This document shows positions 49,047-61,600 of a stretch of DNA of 64,000 nucleotides, piece by piece; position 1 is the stretch's first letter, and the number at the start of each line of letters is the position of its first letter. Source of the stretch: Sphagnum compactum (lineage: Eukaryota > Bryophyta > Sphagnopsida > Sphagnales); assembly GCA_965153455.1 (NCBI GenBank), contig OZ234495.1, forward strand, positions 20,890,875-20,954,874. Direction: 5' to 3'. Position numbers and translations under genes: made by a program. The notes under the pieces were generated by a model that was not told the DNA's origin, searched no databases, and saw only the letters and a program-made list of their open reading frames with translations.

Positions 49047-50440
49047 ATTGATTATGCCTTGAAGGATAAATTTTTTAAAAGTTTCAATGGTTGCCACTAC
49101 TTTCCTGGTGACCCTGCATAAGCTTATGCAATTTGGTAGTGTAAATTCTTTGAAGGCATTCGTCAATGTGAATAAACTCAAAATGTCAGCCATGAAAAAA
49201 ATTTAAACTCCGAATCTATTATTCACCAGGGTTCTGTGTAGGGTAAGAAGGCCTGAGGACAAGGCCGTACACTAGGATGGTATCGGTAAGCATTAAAGTC
49301 AAAAAGCCTGACAAATTAGTGGGTCAGTTCAGTGTGGAAATTGTAACCCCTTGTCAGTCTTGATGTATTTGCAAGCCACCTTAAAACAAGACAGAAAACC
49401 CTTGCAACATATAATAATATGTATAGTTTCATACTTGCTTGTATCTTACAAGCACCTCACAACTTACATAATTTGATGTGTATTTTTGTCAAACCTAACA
49501 ACACAGCACCAATTCATAGTTTCCTAGTCAGAGTGCAATGAATGGTGTCGGTTTTGAGTGGTCACCGCGAAACTTACTTCCTTAGCTTTCATGTATAAAT
49601 TGATATATTCAATATATTGATATATTCAAATTTTCCGAAACTTCACAGCATGACTAATAATGGCTCTATCCTCTCCGGGCAGGTTCAAACAAAATAATGT
49701 GGGCTGATGAAATCCTGTAACTTAGTTAGGTAAATTTAATGCAAACTGAATTTGATAAATATTTAGACCGCCAGCCTGAACTGTTTTTTTTTGTGATGAA
49801 TTTTCGCCACTGGGTGACAGAGGAAAAAGGGCGGGCTGCAACTCGTGCAAATAAAAGTTTTGGGGGGAAAATGGCCCAAAGTTGCAATATTTTGAGGAAA
49901 AGCAATTGAGATCCATAATTTTAACACAGGTTCTAGTATGTCACCAAAGCAGTGAGGTTCCAAAAAACTTCTACTCTCGTCTGTGACCACCTGTAATGAA
50001 CTTTGGGTGAGTCCTCTTGCGGACGATCAAGGGTCCACTTACCCCCACAAAATTGAAAAAAAACCTTTAAAATAAAAACCCTTAGTCAGGAGTATACACC
50101 CTAGTACGTTGGCCAGTTCAACACTAATTATATTATTTTCAGAATTTTTGAAATATTCAAAAATAATTTCTTCCAAATCAAAAAATATTGTGAAGGATAA
50201 TAATGAATATTTAGGAATATTTCATTTGTTGAAATGAATGTTTCAAAATGAATTAATTATTTGACAGCCGTCTTTTCAAATAGCCAAGGCACTACGATAA
50301 CTAAGTCTTCAATTGTCAATCACAATTTGGTTCACAAACTTCAAGTAATGAACCAAATCGTGATGGTGTCTCTAGGATTGCAAATTTCAAATTATATCAG
50401 CTTGATAAGCATGCCACACAAGGAAAGTAAGTATTCTGAG
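49047..50440 (+). mobile_element. Unclassified repeat family, direct copy B
   Basis: Same order of landmarks as copy A: ATGCCTTGAAGGATAAATTT (49057), CTAGGATGGTATCGGTAAGC (49272), 'ccactgggtgacagaggaaa' (49807), and the block ending 'gattgcaaatttcaaattat' (50375). Short indels separate it from A and C. It is non-coding. Confidence 0.7.
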
Positions 50441-50559
50441 GCATGAACTCCCCACTCCTGCCGTATTTGTCAAGGCCTCAAACAACATAATTCCATTAAG
50501 ACCTTCTTTTCCCCCACACATAATGCCACCATTTTTTTCCAACATTTTATCCGAATAAA

Positions 50560-52376
50560 TCATTTGCACAAGTTGCAGCCAGCCTGCCCCCCACTTTTTT
50601 TTCCTGTCACCCAGTGGCAAAAATTGTCCACGAAAAACACTTCAGGCTGGCTGTCTATGTAATTATCAAATTCATTTTGCATTCAATTTACCCAACTAAG
50701 TTACAGGATTTCATCATCGCTCATTATTTTGTTTGCACGTGCCCTGAGAGGACAGAGCCATTATTAGTCATGCTGTGAAGTTTCAAGGAAAAATTGAATG
50801 TATCAAATTTCAAATGAAAGCTAAGGAAGTAAATATCCTGGTTACCACTCAAAACCAACACCTTTCATTGCACTCTGACTAGGAAACTATGAATCGGTGC
50901 CGCGTTCTTGAGTTGAGAAAAATACACATCAAATATGTAACTTGTAACGTGGTTGTAAGATACAAGCAAGCATAAAACTATACATATTATTATTCCTTGC
51001 AAGGGTTTTCTCTCTTTTTTTAAGGTGGCTTGCAATTACATTAAGTCTGAGAAGGGGTTACAATTTCCACAGTCAACTGACCCACCAATTTTTCAGGCTT
51101 TTGACTTTGATGCTTACCAATACCATCCTAGTGTATGGCCTTATCCTCAGGCCTTCTTACCCTACACAAAACCCTGGTCTGGTGAATAATAGATTCGGAG
51201 TTAAAAAAATTTCCAAGGCTGACATTTTGACATTTTCATTATTTACATTGATGAAAGCCTTCAAAAAATATACACTACCAAATCACATAAGCTTAAAGCA
51301 GGGTCACTAGGAAAATAGTGGCAACCATTGAAACTTTTTAAAAATTTATCCTTCAATGCATAATTAATTATCTTGCTTTATTTTCACTAGAAGCATACAT
51401 GCAGTATTCATTCATGTCATAGACCACTAGGCTAAACATACTTATCCTCTTTTTCTTATGGTTCATGAATTATGGTTATGTCCTGAACCAGAAGAAGAAG
51501 AGGATAAGTATATTTAGCTTAGTGGTCTATGACATGAATGAACACTGCATCTATTGCTTCTAGTGAAAATAAACCAAGATAATTGATTATGCCTTGAAGG
51601 ATAAATTTTTAAAAAAGTTTCAATGGTTGCCACTATTTTCTTGGTGACCCTGCATAAGCTTATGCAACTTGGTAGTGTAAATTTTTTGAAGGCTTTCTTC
51701 AATGTAAAGAAACTCAAAATGTCAGCCTTGGAAATTTTTTTAACTCCGAATCTATTATTCACCAGACCAGGGTTTTGTGTAGGGTAAGAAGGCCTGAGGA
51801 TAAGGCCATACACTAGGATGGTATCGGTAAGCATCAAAAGTCAAAAAGCCTGAAATATTGGTCGGTCAGTTGACTGTGGAACCCCTTCTCAGTCTTAAAG
51901 TATTTGCAAGCCACCTTTAAAAAGAGAGAAAAACCCTTGCAAGGAATAATAATATGTATAGTTTTATGCTTGCTTGTCTCTTACAAGCACCTCACAGCTT
52001 ACTTATTTGATGTGTATTTTTGTCAAACCTAAGAACACGGCGCCAATTCATAGTTTCCTAGTCAGAGTGCAAAGAATAATGTGGGTTTTGAGTGGTCACT
52101 GCGAAACTTACTTCCTTAGCTTTCATGTGAAAATTGATATATTCAATTTATCCTTGAAACTTCACAGCATGACTAATAATGCCTCTATCCTCTCCGGGCA
52201 GGTTCAAACAAAATAATGTGCGATGATGAAATCCTGTAACTTAGTTAGGGTAATTGAATGCCAACTGAATTTGATAAATATTAGAACCGCCAGCCTGAAC
52301 TGTTTTTTTTGTGATGAAATTTCGCCACTGGGTGACCAAGAAAAAGGGGCCAGCTGCAACTCGGGCAAATGAATTC
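50560..52376. repeat. Giant inverted repeat, arms about 0.88 kb, loop about 45 bp
   Basis: The left arm (about 50560-51452) is the reverse complement of the right arm (about 51497-52376), point for point: CACCCAGTGGC at 50610 against GCCACTGGGTG at 52323, TTACCAATACCATCCTAGTG at 51114 against CACTAGGATGGTATCGGTAA at 51810, and ACTTATCCTC against GAGGATAAGT beside the loop. Arms differ by scattered substitutions and small indels. The right arm belongs to direct copy C. Transcription through it would give a long hairpin RNA. Confidence 0.85.
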
Positions 52377-53035
52377 TTTGGGGGGGAAATGGCCCAAAGT
52401 TACAATATTTGGAGGAAAAGCAATTGAAACTCCTAATTTTAACACAGGTTCTAGTATGTCACCAAAGTAGTAGGTCCCAAAAAACTTCTACTCTCATCTG
52501 TGACCACCTGCAACCAACTTTGGGTCCACTTACCCCCACAAAATTGAAAAAAAACATTTTTTTAAAAAACCCCTTAGTCAGGAGTATACCCTAGTACCTT
52601 GGCCAGTTCAACACTAATTATATTATTTTCAGAATTTTTAAAATTTTCAAAAATCATTTATTCCAAATCAAAAAATATTGTGAAGGATAATATTGAATAT
52701 TTAGGAATATTCCATTTGTTGAAATGAATTTTCAAAATGAATTAATTATTCGACAGACATCTGTTGAAATGGCCCAAGGTACTACGGTAACGAAGTCTTC
52801 AATTGTCAATCACAATTTGGTTCACAAACTTCAAATAATTGTGATGGTGTCTCTAGGATTGCAAATTTCAAATTATATCAGCTTGATAAGCAGGCCATTT
52901 AAGGAACTATGTATTCTGAGGCATGAACTCCCCACTCCTGCCGTATTTGTCAAGGCCTCAAACAACATAATTCCATTAAGACCTTCTTTCCCCCCCACAC
53001 ATAATGCCACCATTTTTCCAAGATGATGCACCAAA
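51497..53035 (+). mobile_element. Unclassified repeat family, direct copy C
   Basis: Order of landmarks as in A and B: ATGCCTTGAAGGATAAATTT (51588), GGTATCGGTAAGC (51820), 'cgccactgggtgacc' (52321), ATGGCCCAAGGTACTACGGT (52768), ACTCCTGCCGTATTTGTCAA (52933) and 'cataatgccaccatttttccaa' (53000). It ends about 70 bases before the segmental duplication copy 2 begins. Confidence 0.7.
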
Positions 53036-53107
53036 TTCCCAAACAAGTGTAATTTTTATTTTATTTTTGAAGGCTTTCATCAATCCAAATAATGGGAAAA
53101 ACATGAG

Positions 53108-56100
53108 TTACTCATGTAATTGACCTAGTGCTGCACCTTGTCTTTTGATATCTTTTAACTCAGGGAAGTACTTGTTCAGGGTCTTATCCTCAGAAGAAAG
53201 AAGATTTTGAGCAAGGTCTTGTAAATCTGGAGAGACAAAAGTATGTTATTGTTTTTGGTGTCTGTGATCCATGTTTTTCATTGTAATGGGGTTCTCTTGT
53301 CCTCCGAATGGGTTTCAATGAAATTAAAATTTCAGTCATAAAAAGCGTGGCCAATTCCTTTTCTTTGTGCTGTTTGGGATGTCCATAAAAACCTGATTAG
53401 ACCAAGATGTATTTGTGCAGCCAGTTTGACTTCTCACAGATGTTTCTAATTGGCTCAAAGTTATACTCTCTGTGGTCAATGACCATTGGGTGTCAAAGCT
53501 TAGAAGGCTTGATTTTCTCGTGTTTCCTGCTATTAGTAGCTGGATTTTCAATCTCTACACAAGCAGTGGATGTGATAAAATTCCTCAATCTTTTAGGATC
53601 TAAAAAGCTTGTACGAAAGTTCTGATGAATTTGGAGTTCAGCTTAATTCATCATTTTAAGTTTTTATTTCATTAAAAATTGTCCCTTAATTGTAGGTGTA
53701 TGTGGCTTCAAAATAAACAAGAAATTAGTTCTGTTGAGACTCCTCTCTATCTTCAACATTTTTGAAGTGTTGGACTTCCCTCCCTTTGTTAGTTTTTTTT
53801 ATGGACTATTTGTTCCTTTGTTTTGATGTTCATTGTGCTTGGTATCCTCATGGGGTGCTAATCGAGCGGGTGATTTGGCAAATTTCTGCCTCTTTTTCTA
53901 TGAGTCTGGTTTTTTGAAGCATCTTTTGCAGACTGACACTTGCCCAACTATGCTTTATAGATTATCCCTTATTTGTAGGATTGTAAATGATCTTTTTGTA
54001 CTGGGGCTTGGGGACTTAGTCTGGTGTACGTGGGCAAAGACACTTTTGGCACCTTCATATACCCAAAAAAGTCTTGTGAGTTGATGTACGAAGCATACAA
54101 CTAGTTTACCGCTGCTGATGAAGACTTTCTATGCTGGGGCATTATCAACACTCTGGTCATATAATTTTGTTATTATTGTTAAGTTGGGTCCACCGTCTTA
54201 TGTATTTTGAAAAAATATATATTTGTTTTTCATTTGTCAGATTCTATCCTAAGTTTCAGCAGGTAGCCAAAAATTATAGAAGCATGCCAGGATTTTTTTT
54301 TAATTTCATATTTTCTTGTTGCCAAATCTGGCTAAATTGTCTTATGGATGATTGCCACTTCCGCTACATCACAAAACTTGAAACCAAAAACCCTGGTTGG
54401 GTGTCATCAATGGTCAATTATACAAGTTTGGGCTTTATGGTTTGTAGTTCTAAAGATTAAAGGTTTGTAGTTTTAAAGATTTCTTAATTTTTCAGATGGT
54501 GGGACTTATTGTCCTCCTAAAGAATAATGGCTGCCTGTGAAAGATTCTCTATATAGAGGACTGGAGGTTTGCTCATCAAAAGAGAAACTTCGTTTTGGAA
54601 TTTCATTGTGAGGACTCAGGAGGTCTTACAAATGAATTTGTAGAGCCCTGTAATTCAGGAGCCTTTTGGAGCCCACTTGGTTCTCATTTTGTCTGTCATA
54701 TTCTGTTGCCTTCTTCAGAGTCTTGTAATTGGGGAACTTTTTGAATCCACTTGGTTCTTGCTTTGTCAGTTGTATGCTGTTCCTTTCTTCCAATTGTGTC
54801 CTTTTTTCTTTTCTCTTTTCAGTTCCCTCTATGTTTTTTCCTTATGTTTTCCTTTCAGTGGTGTTAGGTGCTAGCCAGCATGATGACTGAGTCTTCTTGT
54901 TCCTTCCACTTGGGAGAGAAACTCAGTTAGCAAGTTACTGGTTATATGGCCTAATACCCACTGCAGAGAACTGATGAATTCAGTAGCTAATTGTTGATAG
55001 ATAAGTTATCATACATGATGATCCTCGAGAGATTATCATTATTGTTAGTCTTTCAGTTCTTCACTCAATTTTTTCCCTTGTGTGTTGAATATCCAAAAGC
55101 AAGGAAGAAAACCTGTGAAAATATATATATTTATTTTTTACTTGCAGCCTGAACACGCTATGCCCTAGCCAAAGGTCGAAGGGTATGTGTTCAGATCACA
55201 CACCATAATGGTCGCAAATCCTATCACCACTTCTTGAACCCTGAGAAGCTGTAATAACAAGTTCATGTCAAGGAGCAATTTAAATTGAGATGAGAAATAC
55301 CCAACCTGATCCTTAAAATGACTCCTCTTGAGCTTGAATGGTTTGACATATGGTTGACAAATTTGGGCAGTACATGTGCCTGCCCTAAAACCAAAGAGGT
55401 CTTGAAAAAGGGAAATCCTTTACCACAACTTTTGGGCAGCTTTTTGGGCCAAACTGGTTACCGCTTAGCACATGCTGTTTGGTTGATGGAAACTTAGGGC
55501 AGGTTGGAAATTCAAATTTTGGGGCTAATGCAGACATTTTTTCTCCAGAGCAACCAGCACCCACTAGCACACCATGCTGGATGGACAGTGTGTGGACAGA
55601 AAACACTTATTCGTTACATTCCTGTCCCATAGTTAACCCTGGTGATTAGCAATGTACTAACCGGCTGCATGCATCTACCTACCTAGTAATCACAAGGTGC
55701 CTTCCCATCTTTACAGTAAACTAAATAGTAACCATTTACATTCCTTGTGTACTTACTGCAACATATGTATCACATACCTAGGTAGTGTGAGGTGGAAGTA
55801 GGAGGGTTTACAAGATAGGCTACCAATGTAGACTTAACTAGGATGCCTCCACACTAAGGGTGTTACAAGGTTTCATCATTTCTCGTGATTTTGTTTGAAC
55901 TTGTTATAAAGGGGAGCTATTGCAGGATGAACTCCTTGCTTCTCTATTGCTGTTTAAGCCCTTGGTAGAGCCGATTGGACTCTGTACTAGTTTGTAAAGA
56001 CCTCCTCATTTTATGTAATGTATTTGGAGGGCACATTACCCAGAATATTTTTCCTTTGCAAACCACAGGCACATTATGTGTTAGAGGTGAGCTTTACATT

Positions 56101-57312
56101 CCTGAGGTGGGTTTTATGCTTTCCATAAAGTTCTCACTCTTTCTGGGTCTTTCCATTATACTGCGTCTTTCTGGGTTCGCACACCTCTCTCTTCAACCAC
56201 CTAAAGAAAATATGTTTAGACAACCTTCTGCATGAGAAAGAAAATAATGGAGCTCTGCCTTTACATGGAGTAAAGCCCATGGTCAAGGGCTTCACCAGAC
56301 ACTTTGCATGTGGTTTTGTTACTCCCACTAAACTTTTCTGAGGTCTGAAGAGCAAGAGCAGTAGAGGTTTGGGCAAACAAATGTAGCCTACTGCACACTT
56401 CTGTCCATTCAAGGATGTTAACACTAACAAGCTCAGATTTTTACACGTTGTGTGGGTGTGCCTTGAAAGCAGATTTTTTTTTTTTTTTGCACTTGATAGA
56501 TCTTTTTCCCATCTTTGGAAATAGGGGATCCTGCCATTTGAAATGTATATTTTTATACTAGTGACAATCAGAACACAGGGAGTATAGAGTATACAATAAT
56601 ATACCAAAATTTTAAAAAAGGATTAAATCGTTTAATGTAGAACTCAATCATTACATTGGATAGTTAAATTGAGAGTGAACCAATTTGCTTTCTCATTTCC
56701 GCTTCCAAAACTAGGAAAAGTATAACATGTGTTTGGCTATATTATGTACATCTCAAATGAGAAAAAATAATGAGAATGTTTGACTAGTGCAATATTTTCA
56801 CAAGATTCCTAGATTTCAGCAGGTCTGTTGGTGCTGGGTCTGTAGAAATGAATGTTGATTCGGATCTCTTGTTGCACAATATGGGCCTAAAGCCAAGTAG
56901 TTCTCATATTGTAGGATCCTTAAGAAAAGCTCTTGAAATGTTTGGCCCACATGGGTCCATTCATGGTTGGTGTATAAAAAAAAGAAAAAATATTCTAGGA
57001 TTTTTTTTAGGGTTATTTTTTACAAATAATATTTACATCAAACAAATTTAAATAAGAAAATCCAAGATATGATCATTCATGTGACGCATGTGTACATGAT
57101 TGTACGTGAATATTTGGGTTTACAAATAAAAACATAAAAAAAATTTCAAAATGAGCTTTAAAAATGAACTAAACATGTTGTTTTACATGATGATTTCCTG
57201 CAAATGTGATTTACATCGAGAGTTAGAAATTTGGAACTTAACGAATATAAAAAACTAATCAAATGATTTAATAAAAAAATCATTTCCCTTGCAACCTTTT
57301 GTATGAAAATTT
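53108..57312. repeat. Segmental duplication, copy 2 (left block)
   Basis: Matches 23028-27290 in order and orientation, including the tail of the AKR2 3' region but not the AKR2 coding sequence. Compared with copy 1 it lacks about 85 bases after 53600 (the break falls at a shared GGAT), has about 35 different bases near 53820-53855, and carries only one of two tandem 'agtatacaacc' repeats near 54090. The right end stops where the truncated retroelement LTR begins. No gene is called inside. Confidence 0.9.
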
Positions 57313-57319
57313 CAAAATT

Positions 57320-57827
57320 CTCCATGGAGGCCACATCCAAATGGCTTTTTGTCCCGAGACTCCCGAAAGGGAATCCCGAAACTGCCACGGTTGGGACTTC
57401 CGCAACTTTACGAAGCCTTAACTCCGTGCTCACACCTTCGATCGGGTCAAGGTCTGAAGCAAAGTTGTAACTCTCGTCGAGAGCTTTCCAACGATGTGTT
57501 GCACGCCACCTGCACGCACGAAACTCGAGTCGATTCCCGACTTTTCGTGGTCGGGAGTCAAACTGCCAATTTGACTCCCGACCTTTCTTTTTGCCATAAC
57601 TTGTGTTGCAGATGTCCAAATGGGTCATGCGAGCCCATTTTAGACATCTACATTTCAATAGCTTTTCAATGATATAAAGAGCTCCTCACGACAAGGTGTT
57701 TTGACCCATGTAATTGCTCTCTGAAGGTTTGGGAGTCCCGATGGAGGATGAAGACTCACACTCTCTGAACCCTTTTTGGGAGTGTGAGTCTTCATCCTCA
57801 CATCCTCTCAAGACTAAGGTTGTGACG
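57320..57827 (-). repeat. 3' LTR of the chromovirus, outer end deleted
   Basis: Matches 63465-63880 (GGAGGCCACATCCAAATGGC near the left, AGACTAAGGTTGTGAC at the right). The outer 330 bases or so present in the other LTR (63132-63464) are missing here. This copy keeps about 90 bases near 57420-57530 that the other LTR lacks. The inner border carries CG where the element's terminal TG is expected. Confidence 0.8.
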
Positions 57828-57840
57828 CTCTCCCCCACTA
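57828..57840 (-). other. Polypurine tract of the retroelement
   Basis: On the minus strand, TAGTGGGGGAGAG sits directly against the inner end of the 3' LTR. This is the position and composition of the plus-strand primer used in LTR-retrotransposon reverse transcription. Confidence 0.7.
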
Positions 57841-58679
57841 GAAGAAAAGGTCAATGTCCTCATTGACATTTAGAAATTTTTTTCACAATGCAATTGCTTT
57901 CTTTTGGATCCTTGGCCATGAATTGTCGACTTTTGCGACAGGACTTTGCCTCAAGCTAATTTAGGCGTCCCCAAGTTTCCAACACTTTCTTGGCAAGTCC
58001 AAGAGGGTCTCATAAAAACCCTTAACCTTTGCTTCGTTAAAAGACCTAAACTAGCTTAATTGACGAAGCCCTCATTTAGGAATAAATTATTCCATCCTTC
58101 TCCTCATGAGGAACTCAAGCCAAGTCTAATCTTGACCTAAATTACTTGACACGACTCCTTTCCCAACCTTGCACCTTTCTCACAATAATCAAGCCTTTAC
58201 TAAAAGGTGTGCTTATCAAGGTACGAGAAGTGACATTTGGGTTTTGCAAAAACCTAGGTCCCAAACTACGCAATTATAGTACGCGGACGGGGTCATGACT
58301 TCCCGCGCTAGCCGCCATTACCAACCAACTCTTTGGGATGCACTTTATGCATGTGCATGTCCCCGCAAGCTCACCTTGCTTACCTCCTCATTTGGGGCCA
58401 AGGTTTTTCTTAACCCCAATGTGGGAGTCCGATTTTGATTTAGGCTTACGCAAGAAAGTTCCATTTGTCCAATGCCATTTGATAACTCTATTTGCACATT
58501 ATGTTCATGATACAATGTCTTGGAAGTTTTTTAGCCTTTATTTCATTTGCAACTTGATGAGATACATTTATGTGCCTCCCTGCCCCACTAAAAGAAAGGT
58601 GATGTCCTTATCACGTTCTATGTCTCTTTTGCCTCTTTGCTGGTCTATTGTGGATTTCTTATATGGCTTCTTGGGCATG

Positions 58680-61600
58680 TTCCATATTGGAATCATTCAC
58701 CCAAGATGCCTCTATTGGATGGTATCCTTTTCACTTAATTAAGTATTCCCATTCTTGTCCCTTTAGTTGCCTTGATTTGAGCACGACCTTCACTTCAAAT
58801 TCAGGTTCAGTATGAACCAAGTTTGGTGGGGGGCCTTAAGTTGTGCTCTCGATTAGGCCTTGAAGCATCGCGAGCGACCGGCTTCAAAAGAGAAACATGA
58901 AATGTGGGATGAATTCTAATATTTTTCGGTAGTTCTAATTTGTAAGTATCAGGAAATTTCTTTTCCAACATTTTGAATGGACCCACATATGGGCCCAAAA
59001 ACTTGTGGCTCAAACCTTCTGACAATCGGAAATTTTTGATGTTCAACAACACTTCATCCCCTTCTTCAAAGTTCACTTCTCGTCGAGACTTGTTCACATA
59101 ATCCTTGTACCCCTTGTGCGCCTTTTCCAAGTTGGCCTTCGCCATTTCGCACAAGCGCTGCCTTTCTTCATTAAGTTGTGTGCCCATTAGCATTTCCTCA
59201 CTTGCATCACTTAAGGGTTGTCCATGTGCTGCCCAAGTTATTGGCACAATTGGTGACTTGCCCATCACCATTTGAAAGGGGGTGGACCCGGTTGCGGAAT
59301 GTTCCGAATTGTTGTAACAAAATTCAGTTAACTCCAAATGGTCCACCCAATCTTGTTGATCCGTTGCCACATAATTCCTTAAGACTTGTTGGATAACCAA
59401 GTTCACCCTCTCGGTTTGTCCATTGGTTTAAGGTCGGAAAGAGGTGTTCATCTTGAGCTCTGACCCCATGCGCTTCCATAAGGCTCGCCAAAACTTGCTC
59501 ATGAACTTTGGGTCTTGATCGGAGACTATGTCCTTTGGGAGGCCATGATGCTTGAACAAGTGTGTGAAGAACAACCTCCCCGTCTCTTGAGTCGTGGCAC
59601 TATCCTTAGTGGGAATGAAGTGTGCCATCTTGCTAAATCAATCCACCACCACCATGATGGCATGAAAACCCCTTGATGGTGGCAAGCTTACCATGAAATC
59701 CATGGACACACTATTCCACGGCCCTTCAGGAAGCGGTAATGGTCGTAACAATCCTGCTTGTTTCTTGTTAAGTGTCTGATTTTGTTGGTAGTCAAGCAAG
59801 TCTTCACGTATTCCTCCGCATTGTTTTTCAAGTTGGGCCAATAGTAGGACTTCTTGAGGAATGTTGTGATGCGCTTTCCACCACCATGGCCCGTAAGTGG
59901 CCCATCATAACATTCTTTCACATCCGTCATCTTCCCTTTTGGAACATAGAGCTGCTTTTGCTTATACCACAATAGTCCATTTTGCAAATGGAAGTGTGAC
60001 TTGATTCCATTTTGAATGTTTTGTTTCACTTCCTCGGCAAACTCATCCCGGCAGCTCGTTAGTCGAATTTCCTTTTGAAGTTTTGTTTCCCCCACATACA
60101 TCACTTTAAGTTAGTGCTTTCGACTTAAAGCATCAGGCACCACGTTTTCCTTCCCGGGTTTATGTCAGATGTCCACATTGAACAAGGCCAATGTCTCTTG
60201 TCATCTCACTTGTTTTGATGACAACTTTGGTCGAGTGGCAAAGTATTTCAAGGTGAAATTGTCGATCCACACCACCACATCTCTGGAGCCTATGGAATGG
60301 CCCCAACTCTTGAGACAATGTATGATGGCCCACATTTCCTTCTCATGTGTTGGCCACCTTCGCTTCGTGTCATTCAACTTCTTGCTCTTAAATGCCATTG
60401 GTCTTCCATCTTGCACTAAGACTCTTCTAATCGCAAAGTCGAAGGCATCAGAGTGGATCTCAAAATCCTTGTCGAAATCGAGTAACTTAAACATTGGCGC
60501 TTTCACCAAAATGCCTTTCAAGGTTTCAAAGGCCTCATTGCATGTTTCGTCCCAATCATAGGTTCCGGATGATTTCTTCAAAAGGTTTGTCAAAGGTGCC
60601 ACTATCTTTGTAAAGTTCTTGATGAACTTGCGATAATAAGAGGCCAATCCTAAGAAGGATCTCAAGGCCAGGACCGAGCTAAGCGGTTCCCAATCCAAAA
60701 TCTCCCTCACCTTGTGATCGTCCATCTTCAAGCCTTTTTGAGTGATCCTACGTCCAAGGAAGTCCACTTCCGTCACCCCAAATTCACACTTCTCAAACTT
60801 GGCATACAATTTGTTTCCCTTAGACTTTACACCTTCCGGAGGTGCTCCACATGTTCTTCCATAGAGCCGCTATAGATCAAAATGTCGTCTATGTAAACGA
60901 TGACAAAGTCATCAAGCCATTCCCGGAAAATGTGATTATTGAGAGTGCAAAATGTGGCGGGTGCATTGGTGAGCCCAAAAGGCATCACCAAGAACTCGTA
61001 TGAGCCATACCTTGTGCGGCAAGCAGTCTTTCCTTCATCCCCTTCCGCAACTCGAATTTGGTAATACCTCGAACGTAGGTTAATCCTACTAAACATTTTA
61101 GCTCCCGAGAGTCGGTCAAAGAGATCATCGATCCGAGGTAATGGGTATCGGTTCTTCACCGTCACCTTGTTGAGGGTTCTATAATCCACACACATCCTCA
61201 ACGTCTCATCCTTCTTGTGAACAAAAAGGATGGGTTCCCCATATGGCAATTTGCTAGGTTTAATGTATCCTTTTTGTGAAGAATTCTTCGAGTTGAACTT
61301 TAAGCTCTTTCAACTCCTCATGGCTCATTCGATATGGGGCCTTGGCGAGAGGTGCCACTCTCGGCATCACCTCGATCACATGATCAACTCGTCTTCTCGG
61401 GGCAAGTCTTCGGGCAACTCTTTGGGCATCACATCTGGGAATTCATCTAAGACTCGCTTAATGCACTTCGGAGAAGTCACCAAATTGATGGCTTCCTTGG
61501 GCTCATACTCATCCAGCACTCGCATCACACACAACATGCCATAACCTCCCACGCATTCTCTTTCCCAGGTTTTTCCTAACATAAAGAGGATGGTTGATCC

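Noticed and set aside
57158-57672. Open frames of 107-166 codons in the 3' LTR region
   Set aside because: They lie in LTR sequence, recur at 63296-63741 in altered form, and show no protein features.
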